Origin: Amycolatopsis oliviviridis
Lineage (GTDB): Bacteria; Actinomycetota; Actinomycetes; Mycobacteriales; Pseudonocardiaceae
Direction of reading: 5' to 3'
DNA: 64,000 nt
NCBI RefSeq assembly: GCF_014654365.1
Contig: NZ_BNAY01000016.1
Coordinates: 1-64,000, forward strand
Shown: one piece after another, positions 1 through 7,671 of the stretch
Position numbering within the stretch: position 1 is the first letter of the stretch
How the letters are laid out: each line of letters starts with the position of its first letter
Notes under the pieces: generated by a model
Told to the model about the DNA's origin: nothing
What the model saw: only the letters and a program-made list of their open reading frames with translations
Database searches by the model: none
Position numbers and translations under genes: made by a program

Positions 1-87
1 CTGAGGCGACCTGTCCCTGCGGATCTCGAACAACACACAACCCCTGAACAACTCAGGTGTTGCAACCACCGCTAGAACCCAAGAGGA

Positions 88-195
88 AGGGGGCCTTCAT
101 GTACTTGGGTCGCTGTGAAGGTCGAGTTTCCTCGGCTGAGCCGCGTGAAGGGGTCCTTCACGGACTGTCGTTAGAACGACACTTACCACTCACGA
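88..195. repeat. Composite of intergenic repeat elements at window start
   Basis: The first 198 bases hold no gene I can support. They contain a block (101-163) that recurs in inverted orientation at 5385-5447, a palindrome GTGAAGGGGTCCTTCAC at 145-161, and a half copy (166-195) of the element TGTCGTTAGAACGACA followed by CTTACCACTCACGA. Fuller copies of that element lie at 5151-5204 and 5536-5585, and another half copy at 14756-14785. The stretch ends at the stop codon of the metallo-hydrolase gene, so it may help end transcription. Confidence 0.7.
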
Positions 196-198
196 GGC

Positions 199-828
199 TC
201 AGTGGCCGCGGGCGATCCATTCGGCCAGATGCGGCGACTCCGTGCCGATGGTGGTCCCGTCCCCGTGGCCGGTGTGCACCCGGGTGTCCTCCGGCAACGC
301 GAACAGCCGTTCCTTGATCGACGAGATGATCGTCGGGAAGCTGGAGAACGAACGCCCGGTCGCCCCCGGCCCGCCCGCGAACAGCGTGTCGCCGGAGAAC
401 AGCGCCTTCGCCTCGGGCAGGTGCAGGCAGACCGAACCGGGCGAGTGACCAGGGGTGTGGATCACTTCGAGATCCGTGCCCGCGACGGAGATCCGCTCGC
501 CGTCCTCCACGTCCCGGAACCGGCGGCCGGGATGGGTCATCTCCCACAGCTCCCGGTCCCCGGGGTGCAACAGGACCGGCGCGTCGAGACTCTCACCGAG
601 CTGCGGAGCGACGGTGACGTGGTCGTTGTGCCCGTGCGTGCACACGACGGCGACCACCCGGCGGCCGCCGACCGCCTCGGTGATCGCGCGTTCGTCGTGC
701 GCGGCGTCCACGATCACGACCTCGTCGTCGTTCCCGACGAGCCAGATGTTGTTGTCGACGTTCCACGATCCGCCGTCGAGTTCGAACACCCCGCTCGTGA
801 CGACCCGGTCGATCCGCGGGTCGCTCAC
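199..828 (-). CDS. MBL-fold metallo-hydrolase of the formaldehyde detoxification operon
   Basis: Metallo-beta-lactamase fold hydrolase of 209 residues. The zinc signature THGHNDH is at residues 64-70. It is followed by the metal-ligand contexts HTPGHSPGS and FSGDTLF, and by HTGHGDG near the end, so the dinuclear site looks complete. The gene starts with GTG and overlaps the stop of the upstream mycothiol dehydrogenase by four bases (GTGA), so the two are probably translationally coupled. In actinomycetes this pair recurs. The hydrolase is thought to act on the thioester or thiol product of the dehydrogenase, much as glyoxalase II or S-formylglutathione hydrolase does, but the substrate is inferred from context only. 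Confidence 0.9.
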   Translation of the reverse strand: MSDPRIDRVVTSGVFELDGGSWNVDNNIWLVGNDDEVVIVDAAHDERAITEAVGGRRVVAVVCTHGHNDHVTVAPQLGESLDAPVLLHPGDRELWEMTHPGRRFRDVEDGERISVAGTDLEVIHTPGHSPGSVCLHLPEAKALFSGDTLFAGGPGATGRSFSSFPTIISSIKERLFALPEDTRVHTGHGDGTTIGTESPHLAEWIARGH

Positions 829-1910
829 AGGATCACCACCGAACGCAGCACCCCGCCCGCGTGCATGGTGTGGAACGCCTTTTCGACGTCACCGAGCGCG
901 ATCCGCTCGGTCACGAACGCCTCGAGCGGCAGCCTGCCCTGCAGGTGCAGGTCGATCAGCGTCGGGAAGTCCCGCTCCGGCAGGCAATCGCCGTACCAGG
1001 ACGACTTCAGCGCGCCGCCGCGGGAGAAGAAGTCCAGCAGCGGCATCTCCAGCCGCATGTCCGGGGTCGGCACGCCGACCAGCACCACGGTGCCCGCCAG
1101 ATCGCGTGCGTAGAAGGCCTGCTTCCAGGTCTCGGGACGGCCGACCGCGTCGATGACGACGTCGGCGCCGAAGCCGCCGGTCAGCTCCTGGATCGCGGCG
1201 ATGGGGTCGGTCTCGGTGGCGTCGACCGTATGCGTCGCGCCGAGTTGTCGCGCCCAGTCCAGTTTCCGCGCGTCGCGGTCGACGGCGATGATCGTCGCCG
1301 CGCCCGCCAGCCGGGCACCGGCGATCGCCGCGTCGCCCACTCCCCCGCAGCCGATCACCGCCACCGAGTCACCCCGGCCGACACCGCCGGTGTTGACCGC
1401 GGCGCCGAGACCGGCCATCACGCCGCAGCCGAGCAGGCCGGCGACCGCGGGATCCACCGCCGGGTCGACCTTCGTGCACTGTCCGGCGTGGACGAGCGTC
1501 TTGTCCGCGAACGCGCCGATGCCGAGCGCGGGCGTCAGCTCCGTGCCGTCGGTCAGCGTCATCTTCTGAGTCGCGTTGAAAGTGTCGAAGCAGTACTGCG
1601 GACGCCCTCGCTTGCAAGCCCGGCACTGCCCGCACACCGCGCGCCAGTTGAGCACGACGAAATCCCCGGGCCGCACGGAATCGACGCCCTCGCCGACGCT
1701 TTCCACCGTGCCCGCCGCCTCATGGCCGAGCAGGAAGGGGAATTCGTCGTTGATGCCACCGTCGCGATAGGTCAGATCGGTATGGCAGACGCCGCAGGCC
1801 GCGATCGACACGACGACCTCGCCGGGTCCCGGGTCGGGGATCACGATGTCCGTCAGCTCGACCGGCGCCCCCTTCGACCGGGCGATCACCCCGCGCACCT
1901 GTTGTGGCAT
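825..1910 (-). CDS. mscR: S-(hydroxymethyl)mycothiol dehydrogenase (mycothiol-dependent formaldehyde dehydrogenase)
   Basis: Zinc-dependent medium-chain alcohol dehydrogenase of 361 residues that oxidises the formaldehyde-mycothiol adduct with NAD. The N-terminal GroES-like half carries the catalytic-zinc cysteine (CGVCHTDL), GHEAAG, and the four structural-zinc cysteines (CGQCRACKRGRPQYC). The Rossmann half carries IGCGGVGDAA. I placed the start at the ATG before PQQVRG because a GGAGGA ribosome site lies just upstream. The reading frame is open for a further 43 codons, but they look non-coding. It shares an overlapping-codon junction with the metallo-hydrolase and is divergent from a LuxR-type regulator 151 bases away. 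Detoxifies formaldehyde in the cytosol; mycothiol is the actinobacterial thiol. Confidence 0.93.
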   Translation of the reverse strand: MPQQVRGVIARSKGAPVELTDIVIPDPGPGEVVVSIAACGVCHTDLTYRDGGINDEFPFLLGHEAAGTVESVGEGVDSVRPGDFVVLNWRAVCGQCRACKRGRPQYCFDTFNATQKMTLTDGTELTPALGIGAFADKTLVHAGQCTKVDPAVDPAVAGLLGCGVMAGLGAAVNTGGVGRGDSVAVIGCGGVGDAAIAGARLAGAATIIAVDRDARKLDWARQLGATHTVDATETDPIAAIQELTGGFGADVVIDAVGRPETWKQAFYARDLAGTVVLVGVPTPDMRLEMPLLDFFSRGGALKSSWYGDCLPERDFPTLIDLHLQGRLPLEAFVTERIALGDVEKAFHTMHAGGVLRSVVIL

Positions 1911-2061
1911 TCCCTGTTTCCTCCGCTCGGCGACGAAGGCATGCGCGGTCACGCATGCCTGCCGCGAGGCTAAACCGGGACACGAGCGGCCGCGACCTGA
2001 CCGTCGGTCGAGGAAAACCTGGTCTTTCGACCGGGTCAAGGGAGAGGTTAGGCTGACGCCG

Positions 2062-3321
2062 ATGCCCGAATCCGCCGATCTGACAGCGCTGCGCGAAGTC
2101 GTCGAAGGCCCGCTGGCCGAGATCGCCGGCCGGTTCTCACGGCTGCTCGCCGAAGACTGGCCGCATCAGGCACTCGTCATCTTCACTCTGGAATGTACCG
2201 GCAGGCCGCGCAAGGTCACCGGCGCGAAGGAGATCGCGGACAAGGTCGCCATCCGCGAACTCGAAACGATCAAGTCACTCGTCGAGCCTGGCGGGCACCT
2301 GGCCCTGACGGCCACACTCGGCGGCGCCGCGCGAACGGTGTGGGCCGTGCGCGATCCGGTCGGGACGTTGCTGGTGCTCGTCCCGCGCGCCAGCCGCAAA
2401 CGCTTTCCCCAGCCCGCGCGGCTGGCCGGGATCTTCGGCATCGTCGCGACGTCGATCCGCCAGCAGGTCACCCAGGCCAGCCCCGACTACCTCGCCGAGT
2501 CGCGCGCGGCGTCCAGCGAACGCGCGCGCACGATCGTGGAGATGGCCGCCGCGCACGAAACCGCGCTCGTGACGATCCTGACCGCGTTGCGTTCCACCCG
2601 GCTGGACGACCATCGCGCCCGTCTCGTCGCGACGGACTCCGCCTCCGCCGCGCTGGTGGCGCTCCGGTCCGCGCACGAAACCGATCTCGCGCTGTCCGAA
2701 GAACCGGCGCACACGGCGTTCGGCAGGCTCCGCCGGGAAGTCCGGCAGGTGATGCGACATCACGACGCCGAAGTCGAGTTCGTCGCGCCGACGAAGGACG
2801 GGCGGCCGCTGCCCGGCGAGGTCGCGCACGCCGCCCGCGCGATGACGTGCACCGCGGTGCTCGCGTTCACCACCCAGCCGGAGCTGGCCCGCCTCCGGAT
2901 CGCGTGGACGAGCGATGCCGCGGCACTGCGCCTCGACATCCGTGACCAAGGATCCGGCGACCTCGACATCGCGGGCCTGCGCCTGCAACTCGACGGCCGC
3001 GCGAAGACCCTCGGGGCCACCGTCGAGGTCGACGCCGTTCCCGGCTGGGGCAGCCGCGTCACCGTCGAACTCCCCTTCGAGCCGAATTCGGACCGGACCG
3101 GCGAGGCCGTGCTCGCCGACCTCAACCGCCGCGAACTCGAAGTGCTGCGGCTCGTGGCGCGAGGACAGCGCAACAAGACCATCGCCGCGGCGCTCGGGAT
3201 CACCGAGAGCACGGTGAAGTTCCACGTCGCGGGTGTGCTGAGGAAGCTGGACGTCGGTTCCCGGGGCGAAGCGGCGGCCTTGGCCCTGACCGCGGGAATC
3301 ACCGCCGGACACTCCGCGTGA
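2062..3321 (+). CDS. LuxR-family regulator with a histidine-kinase-like ATPase region
   Basis: Cytosolic regulator of 419 residues. The C-terminal 60 residues form a LuxR/GerE helix-turn-helix (LNRRELEVLRLVARG, then ITESTVKFHVAGVLRKL). The preceding stretch, about residues 250-350, resembles the GHKL ATPase fold of histidine kinases (LDIRDQGSG, then PGWGSRVTVELPFE). The N-terminal part is alpha-helical and unassigned. ATG chosen as the start because the frame upstream of it is shared with the divergent mycothiol dehydrogenase. It is transcribed away from that gene, so control of the formaldehyde operon is plausible but unproven. No receiver domain is visible. Confidence 0.8.
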   Translation: MPESADLTALREVVEGPLAEIAGRFSRLLAEDWPHQALVIFTLECTGRPRKVTGAKEIADKVAIRELETIKSLVEPGGHLALTATLGGAARTVWAVRDPVGTLLVLVPRASRKRFPQPARLAGIFGIVATSIRQQVTQASPDYLAESRAASSERARTIVEMAAAHETALVTILTALRSTRLDDHRARLVATDSASAALVALRSAHETDLALSEEPAHTAFGRLRREVRQVMRHHDAEVEFVAPTKDGRPLPGEVAHAARAMTCTAVLAFTTQPELARLRIAWTSDAAALRLDIRDQGSGDLDIAGLRLQLDGRAKTLGATVEVDAVPGWGSRVTVELPFEPNSDRTGEAVLADLNRRELEVLRLVARGQRNKTIAAALGITESTVKFHVAGVLRKLDVGSRGEAAALALTAGITAGHSA

Positions 3322-3598
3322 TCAACATGCTTGACCGCACCGACGCTTCTCCACCGAATGGCCGCAGGAAGAAATACACAGAGTGTGTTTCTTCTCGGCG
3401 TTACCGAAATCGCTTTTTCACCTCGATCGAGTGAAACTCGGCACCCCCTCCTGAACTGCGGAAACGCGGGAAAACCGCAGGCAGATTCGCTCTGAAGAAG
3501 CACCGCGAGGATTGATCGGCGCGCTGCCTTGCTGTTAGAGATAGGCCTCCCGGATTCGCATCCCGTTGCGAATGACCCTGCGCATGGACAGGCATTGA

Positions 3599-4426
3599 AT
3601 GACCCGATCGCAGACCTCTTGCGGTGCCGCACGCCCTCATGCGGCCGCCGCGCTTTTCGCACTGGCGCTGGTCGTGCTGCCGCTGGCCGGCTGCGGCACC
3701 ACCACCCAGGCCGAAGGCGGCAGGGCGGCCGCTCCCGTCGTCCCGCGGGCTTCGTCTCCCGAAGCACTGGCCGCGCTGCCCGAGGCGAACACCTTCGGTG
3801 AACTGAAATCCGCGCCCGCCGACCCGGCCCACGAACTCCCCGCGGGCGGCGAAGTGCTGCACCCCAAGGCGGACGCGGCGATCTACCGTGCTCCCGGCGC
3901 CGAACCGATCGCCCGGCTTCCGGAGACGCAGATCGGCTCGCCGACCTGGGTCCCGGTGATCGCCCGGCAGGGCGACTGGGCGCAGGTGCTGCTTCCCACG
4001 CGTCCCAACGGCGCGACCGGCTGGCTGCACGCCACGCCGGAAACCGTGGAATCGGCACGGAACGATTTCGAGGTCCGCGTGGACCTCGCCGGATTCCGCC
4101 TGGAGATCCTCGAGGCGGGCAAACAGACCGGCTCGTGGACCATCGGTACCGGCAAACCCCAGCACCCCACCCCCACCGGTCGCGCGTTCATCCTCGCCTC
4201 GATCAAGGAGAGCGTGAACACCTACAGCCCGATCGTGTTGCCGCTGAGCAGTCATTCCGATTCGCACGAGACCTTCGGCGGCGGGCCCGGCACGGTCGGC
4301 CTGCACACCTGGCCGGACGACAGTTTCGTCGGCAAGGCCACCAGCGACGGCTGCATCCGGGTCACTCGCGAGGCACTGGACCGCCTCGTCGAGCTGCCGC
4401 TCGGCACCGTCGTGCACATCACCTGA
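3599..4426 (+). CDS. L,D-transpeptidase lipoprotein (YkuD fold)
   Basis: Exported cell-wall enzyme of 275 residues. A signal peptide ends in the lipobox LPLAGC (Cys32), so it is probably anchored to the outer face of the membrane. Residues about 80-150 look like an SH3-type wall-binding region (WVPVIARQGDW). The catalytic YkuD domain follows, ending in HTWPDDSF and SDGCIRV with the nucleophile at about Cys252, a variant of the usual SHGCIR motif. It would form 3-3 crosslinks in peptidoglycan or attach proteins to it. The next gene, 26 bases downstream, encodes a secreted protein, and the two may be co-transcribed. The ribosome site is weak, so the start is the least certain part. Confidence 0.87.
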   Translation: MTRSQTSCGAARPHAAAALFALALVVLPLAGCGTTTQAEGGRAAAPVVPRASSPEALAALPEANTFGELKSAPADPAHELPAGGEVLHPKADAAIYRAPGAEPIARLPETQIGSPTWVPVIARQGDWAQVLLPTRPNGATGWLHATPETVESARNDFEVRVDLAGFRLEILEAGKQTGSWTIGTGKPQHPTPTGRAFILASIKESVNTYSPIVLPLSSHSDSHETFGGGPGTVGLHTWPDDSFVGKATSDGCIRVTREALDRLVELPLGTVVHIT

Positions 4427-4452
4427 GTATTCGAACCACGGAGGTAATTTCC

Positions 4453-5139
4453 TTGTCCCCACGTACAATCGGCGTGCTCGCCTGCACGGCCGCGGCCGGT
4501 CTCGTGCTCGCCGCCGCCCCCGCGACGGCCGCCCCCACCGAGTCCGCGTACGCCATCGCCGCGTCCGGCCTGGTCAAGATCCCTCGCACGCCCTCGGTTT
4601 CCGGGCCTGGCAAGGAATCCCTCGCCTCGGTGGCACTGCCGACGCCCGGCCCGTCGCTGGTCGGCGCGAAGGCGCTGAACGCCGAAGTGAAGCCGGGACA
4701 CGCCGAATCCAGTGTCGCCGGTCTCGCTCTGAACCTCGGCCTGCTGCCCACCGGGACCGCCCTTCCCGCGTTGAGCGCCGAAGTGATCAAGGCCGATTGC
4801 CGTGACGGCAAGGGTTCCGTGTCGATCGCGAACCTGAAGGTCGGCGGCAAGACGCTCAAACTCGACCAGGTCGCGCCGAACACCACCGTCCCGGTGGCGT
4901 CGCTGCTCGAACTGACGGTGAACAAGCAGACCAAGAACGCCGACGGGACCCTGACCGTGACCGCGGTTTCGGCCAAACTGCTCGGCAAGACGCAGACCCT
5001 GGACATCGCGTCGGCCACCTGCGCCAAGTCCGCGGGCGAGACCCCGGAACCGCCGACCAAGCCCGGCGACAAGCCCCAGCCCGGTGGCAAGGCCCCCAAG
5101 CCCACCCCGGTCCCCGCGCACCTGGACGTCACCGGCTGA
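4453..5139 (+). CDS. Secreted choice-of-anchor P-type protein
   Basis: Secreted protein of 228 residues starting at TTG, chosen because a strong GGAGGTAA lies six bases upstream and the signal peptide then begins correctly (SPRTIGVLACTAAAGLVLAA, cleavage near ATAAPT). The body resembles the actinobacterial choice-of-anchor P group: an ASGLVKIPRTP start, two conserved cysteines in the second half (DCRDGKG and ATCAKS), and a Pro/Lys-rich tail that could span the wall. It has no enzymatic motif. It follows an L,D-transpeptidase, so a structural or envelope role fits. The family name is from recollection of sequence style; function unknown. Confidence 0.65.
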   Translation: MSPRTIGVLACTAAAGLVLAAAPATAAPTESAYAIAASGLVKIPRTPSVSGPGKESLASVALPTPGPSLVGAKALNAEVKPGHAESSVAGLALNLGLLPTGTALPALSAEVIKADCRDGKGSVSIANLKVGGKTLKLDQVAPNTTVPVASLLELTVNKQTKNADGTLTVTAVSAKLLGKTQTLDIASATCAKSAGETPEPPTKPGDKPQPGGKAPKPTPVPAHLDVTG

Positions 5140-5150
5140 CGTCGGGTCCA

Positions 5151-5204
5151 GGTGGTCGTGAGTGGTAAGTGTCGTTCTAACGACAGTTACCACTCACGAC
5201 CACC
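5151..5204. repeat. 54-base near-perfect hairpin, full copy of the GTCGTGAGTGGTAAGTG element
   Basis: Arms of 26 bases (GGTGGTCGTGAGTGGTAA then TGTCGTT, and their complement) differ at a single position and are separated by a two-base loop. It follows the stop of the choice-of-anchor gene by 11 bases, so it could act as a terminator. The same sequence occurs at 5536-5585 and as half copies at 166-195 and 14756-14785, which marks it as a dispersed element rather than a gene-specific terminator. Confidence 0.8.
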
Positions 5205-5241
5205 TTGCCCGACTCGGTACGCGCGCTCGCTCACCTGCTGT

Positions 5242-5292
5242 CCGTGAAGGCCTCCTTGCCTACCCTGAAGGTAGTGAAGGAGGCCTTCACGG
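5242..5292. repeat. Hairpin with 16-base arms CCGTGAAGGCCTCCTT
   Basis: CCGTGAAGGCCTCCTT is followed after a short spacer by its exact complement; an inner TACC/GGTA pair extends the stem. Related GTGAAGG...CCTTCAC palindromes lie at 145-161, 5385-5403 and 5449-5468. No gene is visible in this 466-base intergenic stretch. Confidence 0.75.
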
Positions 5293-5384
5293 ACTCTGGA
5301 TCCCTCAAGGGGGCCTTCACGGACAGCCGCATCACCCCGGAACCCTCATTCGCCCCAGTAACCTCACACGTCACGACGGGTGCG

Positions 5385-5447
5385 CGTGAAGGACCCCTTC
5401 ACGCGGCTCAGCCGAGGAAACTCGCCCTTCACGGGCGACCCAAGTAC
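5385..5447. repeat. Inverted copy of the 101-163 block
   Basis: Read on the minus strand this block begins GTACTTGGGTCGCCCGTGAA and runs through CGAGTTTCCTCGGCTGAGCC to a GTGAAGGGGTCCTTCAC palindrome. That is nearly base for base the block at 101-163. A second shared piece, AAGGGGGCCTTCATGTAC, is at 88-105 and 5481-5498. No coding potential was recognised. Confidence 0.75.
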
Positions 5448-5535
5448 CTGAAGGGGTCCTTCACGGAGCCAAGCGCAAGCAAGGGGGCCTTCATGTACCG
5501 CAAGCGGGCAAGCGCCGGTACCGATTGGGGCAAGG

Positions 5536-5585
5536 GGGTCGTGAGTGGTAAGTGCCGTTCTAACGACACTCGCCACTCACGACCC
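5536..5585. repeat. Second full copy of the GTCGTGAGTGGTAAGTG hairpin element
   Basis: Arms of 24 bases match with three differences around a CT loop. It sits immediately downstream of the 676-residue minus-strand gene that ends at 5606, so each of the two full copies closes a convergent gene, consistent with a bidirectional terminator role. Confidence 0.75.
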
Positions 5586-5605
5586 ACTGGACCGACTCGC
5601 CAAGG

Positions 5606-7636
5606 TCAGGTCTGCGGCGTTTTCGAGGCCTGGAGGGTGCCGCCCGGCAACCGGTTCGCGCCCCAGCTGCGTTCGATGTAGTCGATGATCCGCGTGACGT
5701 CCTCGGCGGGCACCTTGTCCGGCTCCCCGTGTTCGAGCGGGTCGGTGTGGAAGATGTAGAGCCGCGAGGCGAACTGGTCGAACGGCAGCGAAGCCTCGCC
5801 GAACCGCTCGCCGTTGCCCGCGGTCGACACCACGACGCCGTCGCCCCAGTCCTGTCCGCTGTCGTTGTTCGGGTTGTAGAAGTACACCCGGGTGACGTCC
5901 TGCGGGTCGGCGGCCACCCGCAGGATGGTGATGGCGTGCCAGCCGACGTACCGGGCGGCGCTGTCGGTGACGGCGACCCCGGCGGGCTGCGGGTGGATCA
6001 GCGGCTGCCCGCCGTTGTAGGCCGGGTGGTAGCTCACGTGGAACTGCCGCAGGAAGTTGTCGAGGTCGATCAGATTCCCGGTCTCGACGTCGACGTTGAT
6101 CCGGAACCCGCGCGCGGCCCACCAGCCGTGGAACTCGGGGTTGACCCAGCGGTGCGGATCGCCGGGCCTGCCGATGCAGCGGCGCCCCATCTCGGCGTAG
6201 ATCCGGTCCAGATGCGGCACCACCAGCAACGAGACCGGGTCCAGGTCCGTCTGCGGGGTGTTCGCGAGTCCCTCGGCGCTGTCCGTCGACGAGATCGGCT
6301 GGCCTTCGAAGTGCATGACGATCTCGTCGTCCCGTGCCGCCCAGACCACGATCTGCAGCAGGTAGTCCGGGTCGTTGTAGGCCCACATCGACAGCGCGCG
6401 GGCCGACTGGCAGGTCGGGTTGTCGCCCTGCCCGACGCCCAGCGGCAGGCCCAGCATCGACAGCACGCCCGCGATCAGCCTGGCCTCGGGACCCGGTTTG
6501 TCGCCGAACACCGTCGTCAGCCGCTCGCGCGCGTTCTCGGACAGTTCCAGCCCCAGCTGACGCCAGAGCGCGGGCACCACCGGCGGCGCGTGGAGGATGC
6601 CGCGGTCGAGCAGCAGCGCCAGCCCGTAGACGCACTGGGCGGTCTGGGTGTGCACCGCCACCTCGATCAGCCGGTGGATCAGGGCGCGGTGGCGCAGCAG
6701 GCAGTTGCGGCCGGTTTCGGACAGGCCGAGCGCCTCCCCGAGCAGGTAGTCGCCCTTGTTCAGCAGGAATCGCAGCAGCTCGGCGTGATACGGCGAGACC
6801 AGCCCGGTGTCGTGCATCGCCCTGGCGAACCCGGTGGCCTCGTACTGCAGGCCACCGTCGTCCATCGCCTCCAGCCGGGACCGGAAGACCTCGACGCCCG
6901 GATCCTCACGGCAGGCTTCCGTGGTACCGAACAGGGCGCTGATCAGCCTGTCGATGCCCTGCCCGGGGGCGCTGGCGAGATCGACCTCCGGATCCCCGCG
7001 GTAGACCGCGATCCGGGTGATCAGCGACTGCACCTGGTCGACCTGGATCGGCCGCTGGCGCAGGATCCGCCAGATCTCCTCGACCAGCTTGTCCAGCACG
7101 CTCTCGTAGCCGATCTCGTCGGCGACGTGCCGGAACAGGTCCCTGATCAGCTGCGCGGTCCGGCCTTGCCGCCGTTCCGCCTCGGTGGGCGGGGTGAACA
7201 GCAGCTCCAGGTTGAGCGCGATCACCTGGGACAGGAACTCGCGGGCGTCCTCGGCGGACAGCGTCGGGTGCGCGTAGTCACCCCGGGCGACGGCGAGCGT
7301 GCGCAGCTCGCTGCACGCCTCCATCACCACGGTGTCCGGGTCACCCGCGTGGAGCCCCGGCCCGACCAGCGCCGGGATCAGGATCTCCGGAGTGGCCCAG
7401 TCGGTCCCAAGGAACAGGCCCGCCTCCTCCAGCGCCCGCGCCCTGGCCTGGACCGCCGCGGCGCCGCCCGGCTGCATCAGCACCCGCCGCAACGCCTCCA
7501 GCATCCGCCGCAGCTTGGTGTGCTTGCCGAAGTCGCGGGTCTCGGCCATCACCTTGATGGCCTCGTCGAGCGAGGCCACCCGTTTGTCCAGCGTGGCGGA
7601 CGCGCCATGAACATCGACGGTCGGTTTCAAAGGCAT
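5606..7636 (-). CDS. Large uncharacterised protein with a possible papain-like cysteine peptidase core
   Basis: Protein of 676 residues with no confident family match. The first 390 residues are mostly helical and without a signal peptide. From about residue 400 there is a candidate papain-fold core: NPTCQSARALSMWAY (Cys in a helix start), GWHAITILRV (His), and VYFYNPNNDSGQDWG (Asn/Asp), in the order expected of a Cys-His-Asn triad. That assignment is an inference from motif order. It is transcribed 35 bases after an ATP-grasp ligase gene and is probably in the same operon. Pairs of an ATP-grasp amide ligase and a cysteine peptidase are known to make and break peptide-like bonds (for example glutathionylspermidine synthetase/amidase), which is the best available hint of function. 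Confidence 0.6.
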   Translation of the reverse strand: MPLKPTVDVHGASATLDKRVASLDEAIKVMAETRDFGKHTKLRRMLEALRRVLMQPGGAAAVQARARALEEAGLFLGTDWATPEILIPALVGPGLHAGDPDTVVMEACSELRTLAVARGDYAHPTLSAEDAREFLSQVIALNLELLFTPPTEAERRQGRTAQLIRDLFRHVADEIGYESVLDKLVEEIWRILRQRPIQVDQVQSLITRIAVYRGDPEVDLASAPGQGIDRLISALFGTTEACREDPGVEVFRSRLEAMDDGGLQYEATGFARAMHDTGLVSPYHAELLRFLLNKGDYLLGEALGLSETGRNCLLRHRALIHRLIEVAVHTQTAQCVYGLALLLDRGILHAPPVVPALWRQLGLELSENARERLTTVFGDKPGPEARLIAGVLSMLGLPLGVGQGDNPTCQSARALSMWAYNDPDYLLQIVVWAARDDEIVMHFEGQPISSTDSAEGLANTPQTDLDPVSLLVVPHLDRIYAEMGRRCIGRPGDPHRWVNPEFHGWWAARGFRINVDVETGNLIDLDNFLRQFHVSYHPAYNGGQPLIHPQPAGVAVTDSAARYVGWHAITILRVAADPQDVTRVYFYNPNNDSGQDWGDGVVVSTAGNGERFGEASLPFDQFASRLYIFHTDPLEHGEPDKVPAEDVTRIIDYIERSWGANRLPGGTLQASKTPQT

Positions 7637-7671
7637 CCCTCGGGTCGGTCTCCTGCGCGCTGGGCTGCCCC

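Noticed and set aside
5151..5585. CRISPR-like array from the clustered hairpins
   Set aside because: Repeats are few, of different families, unevenly spaced, in both orientations, and no cas genes are near.
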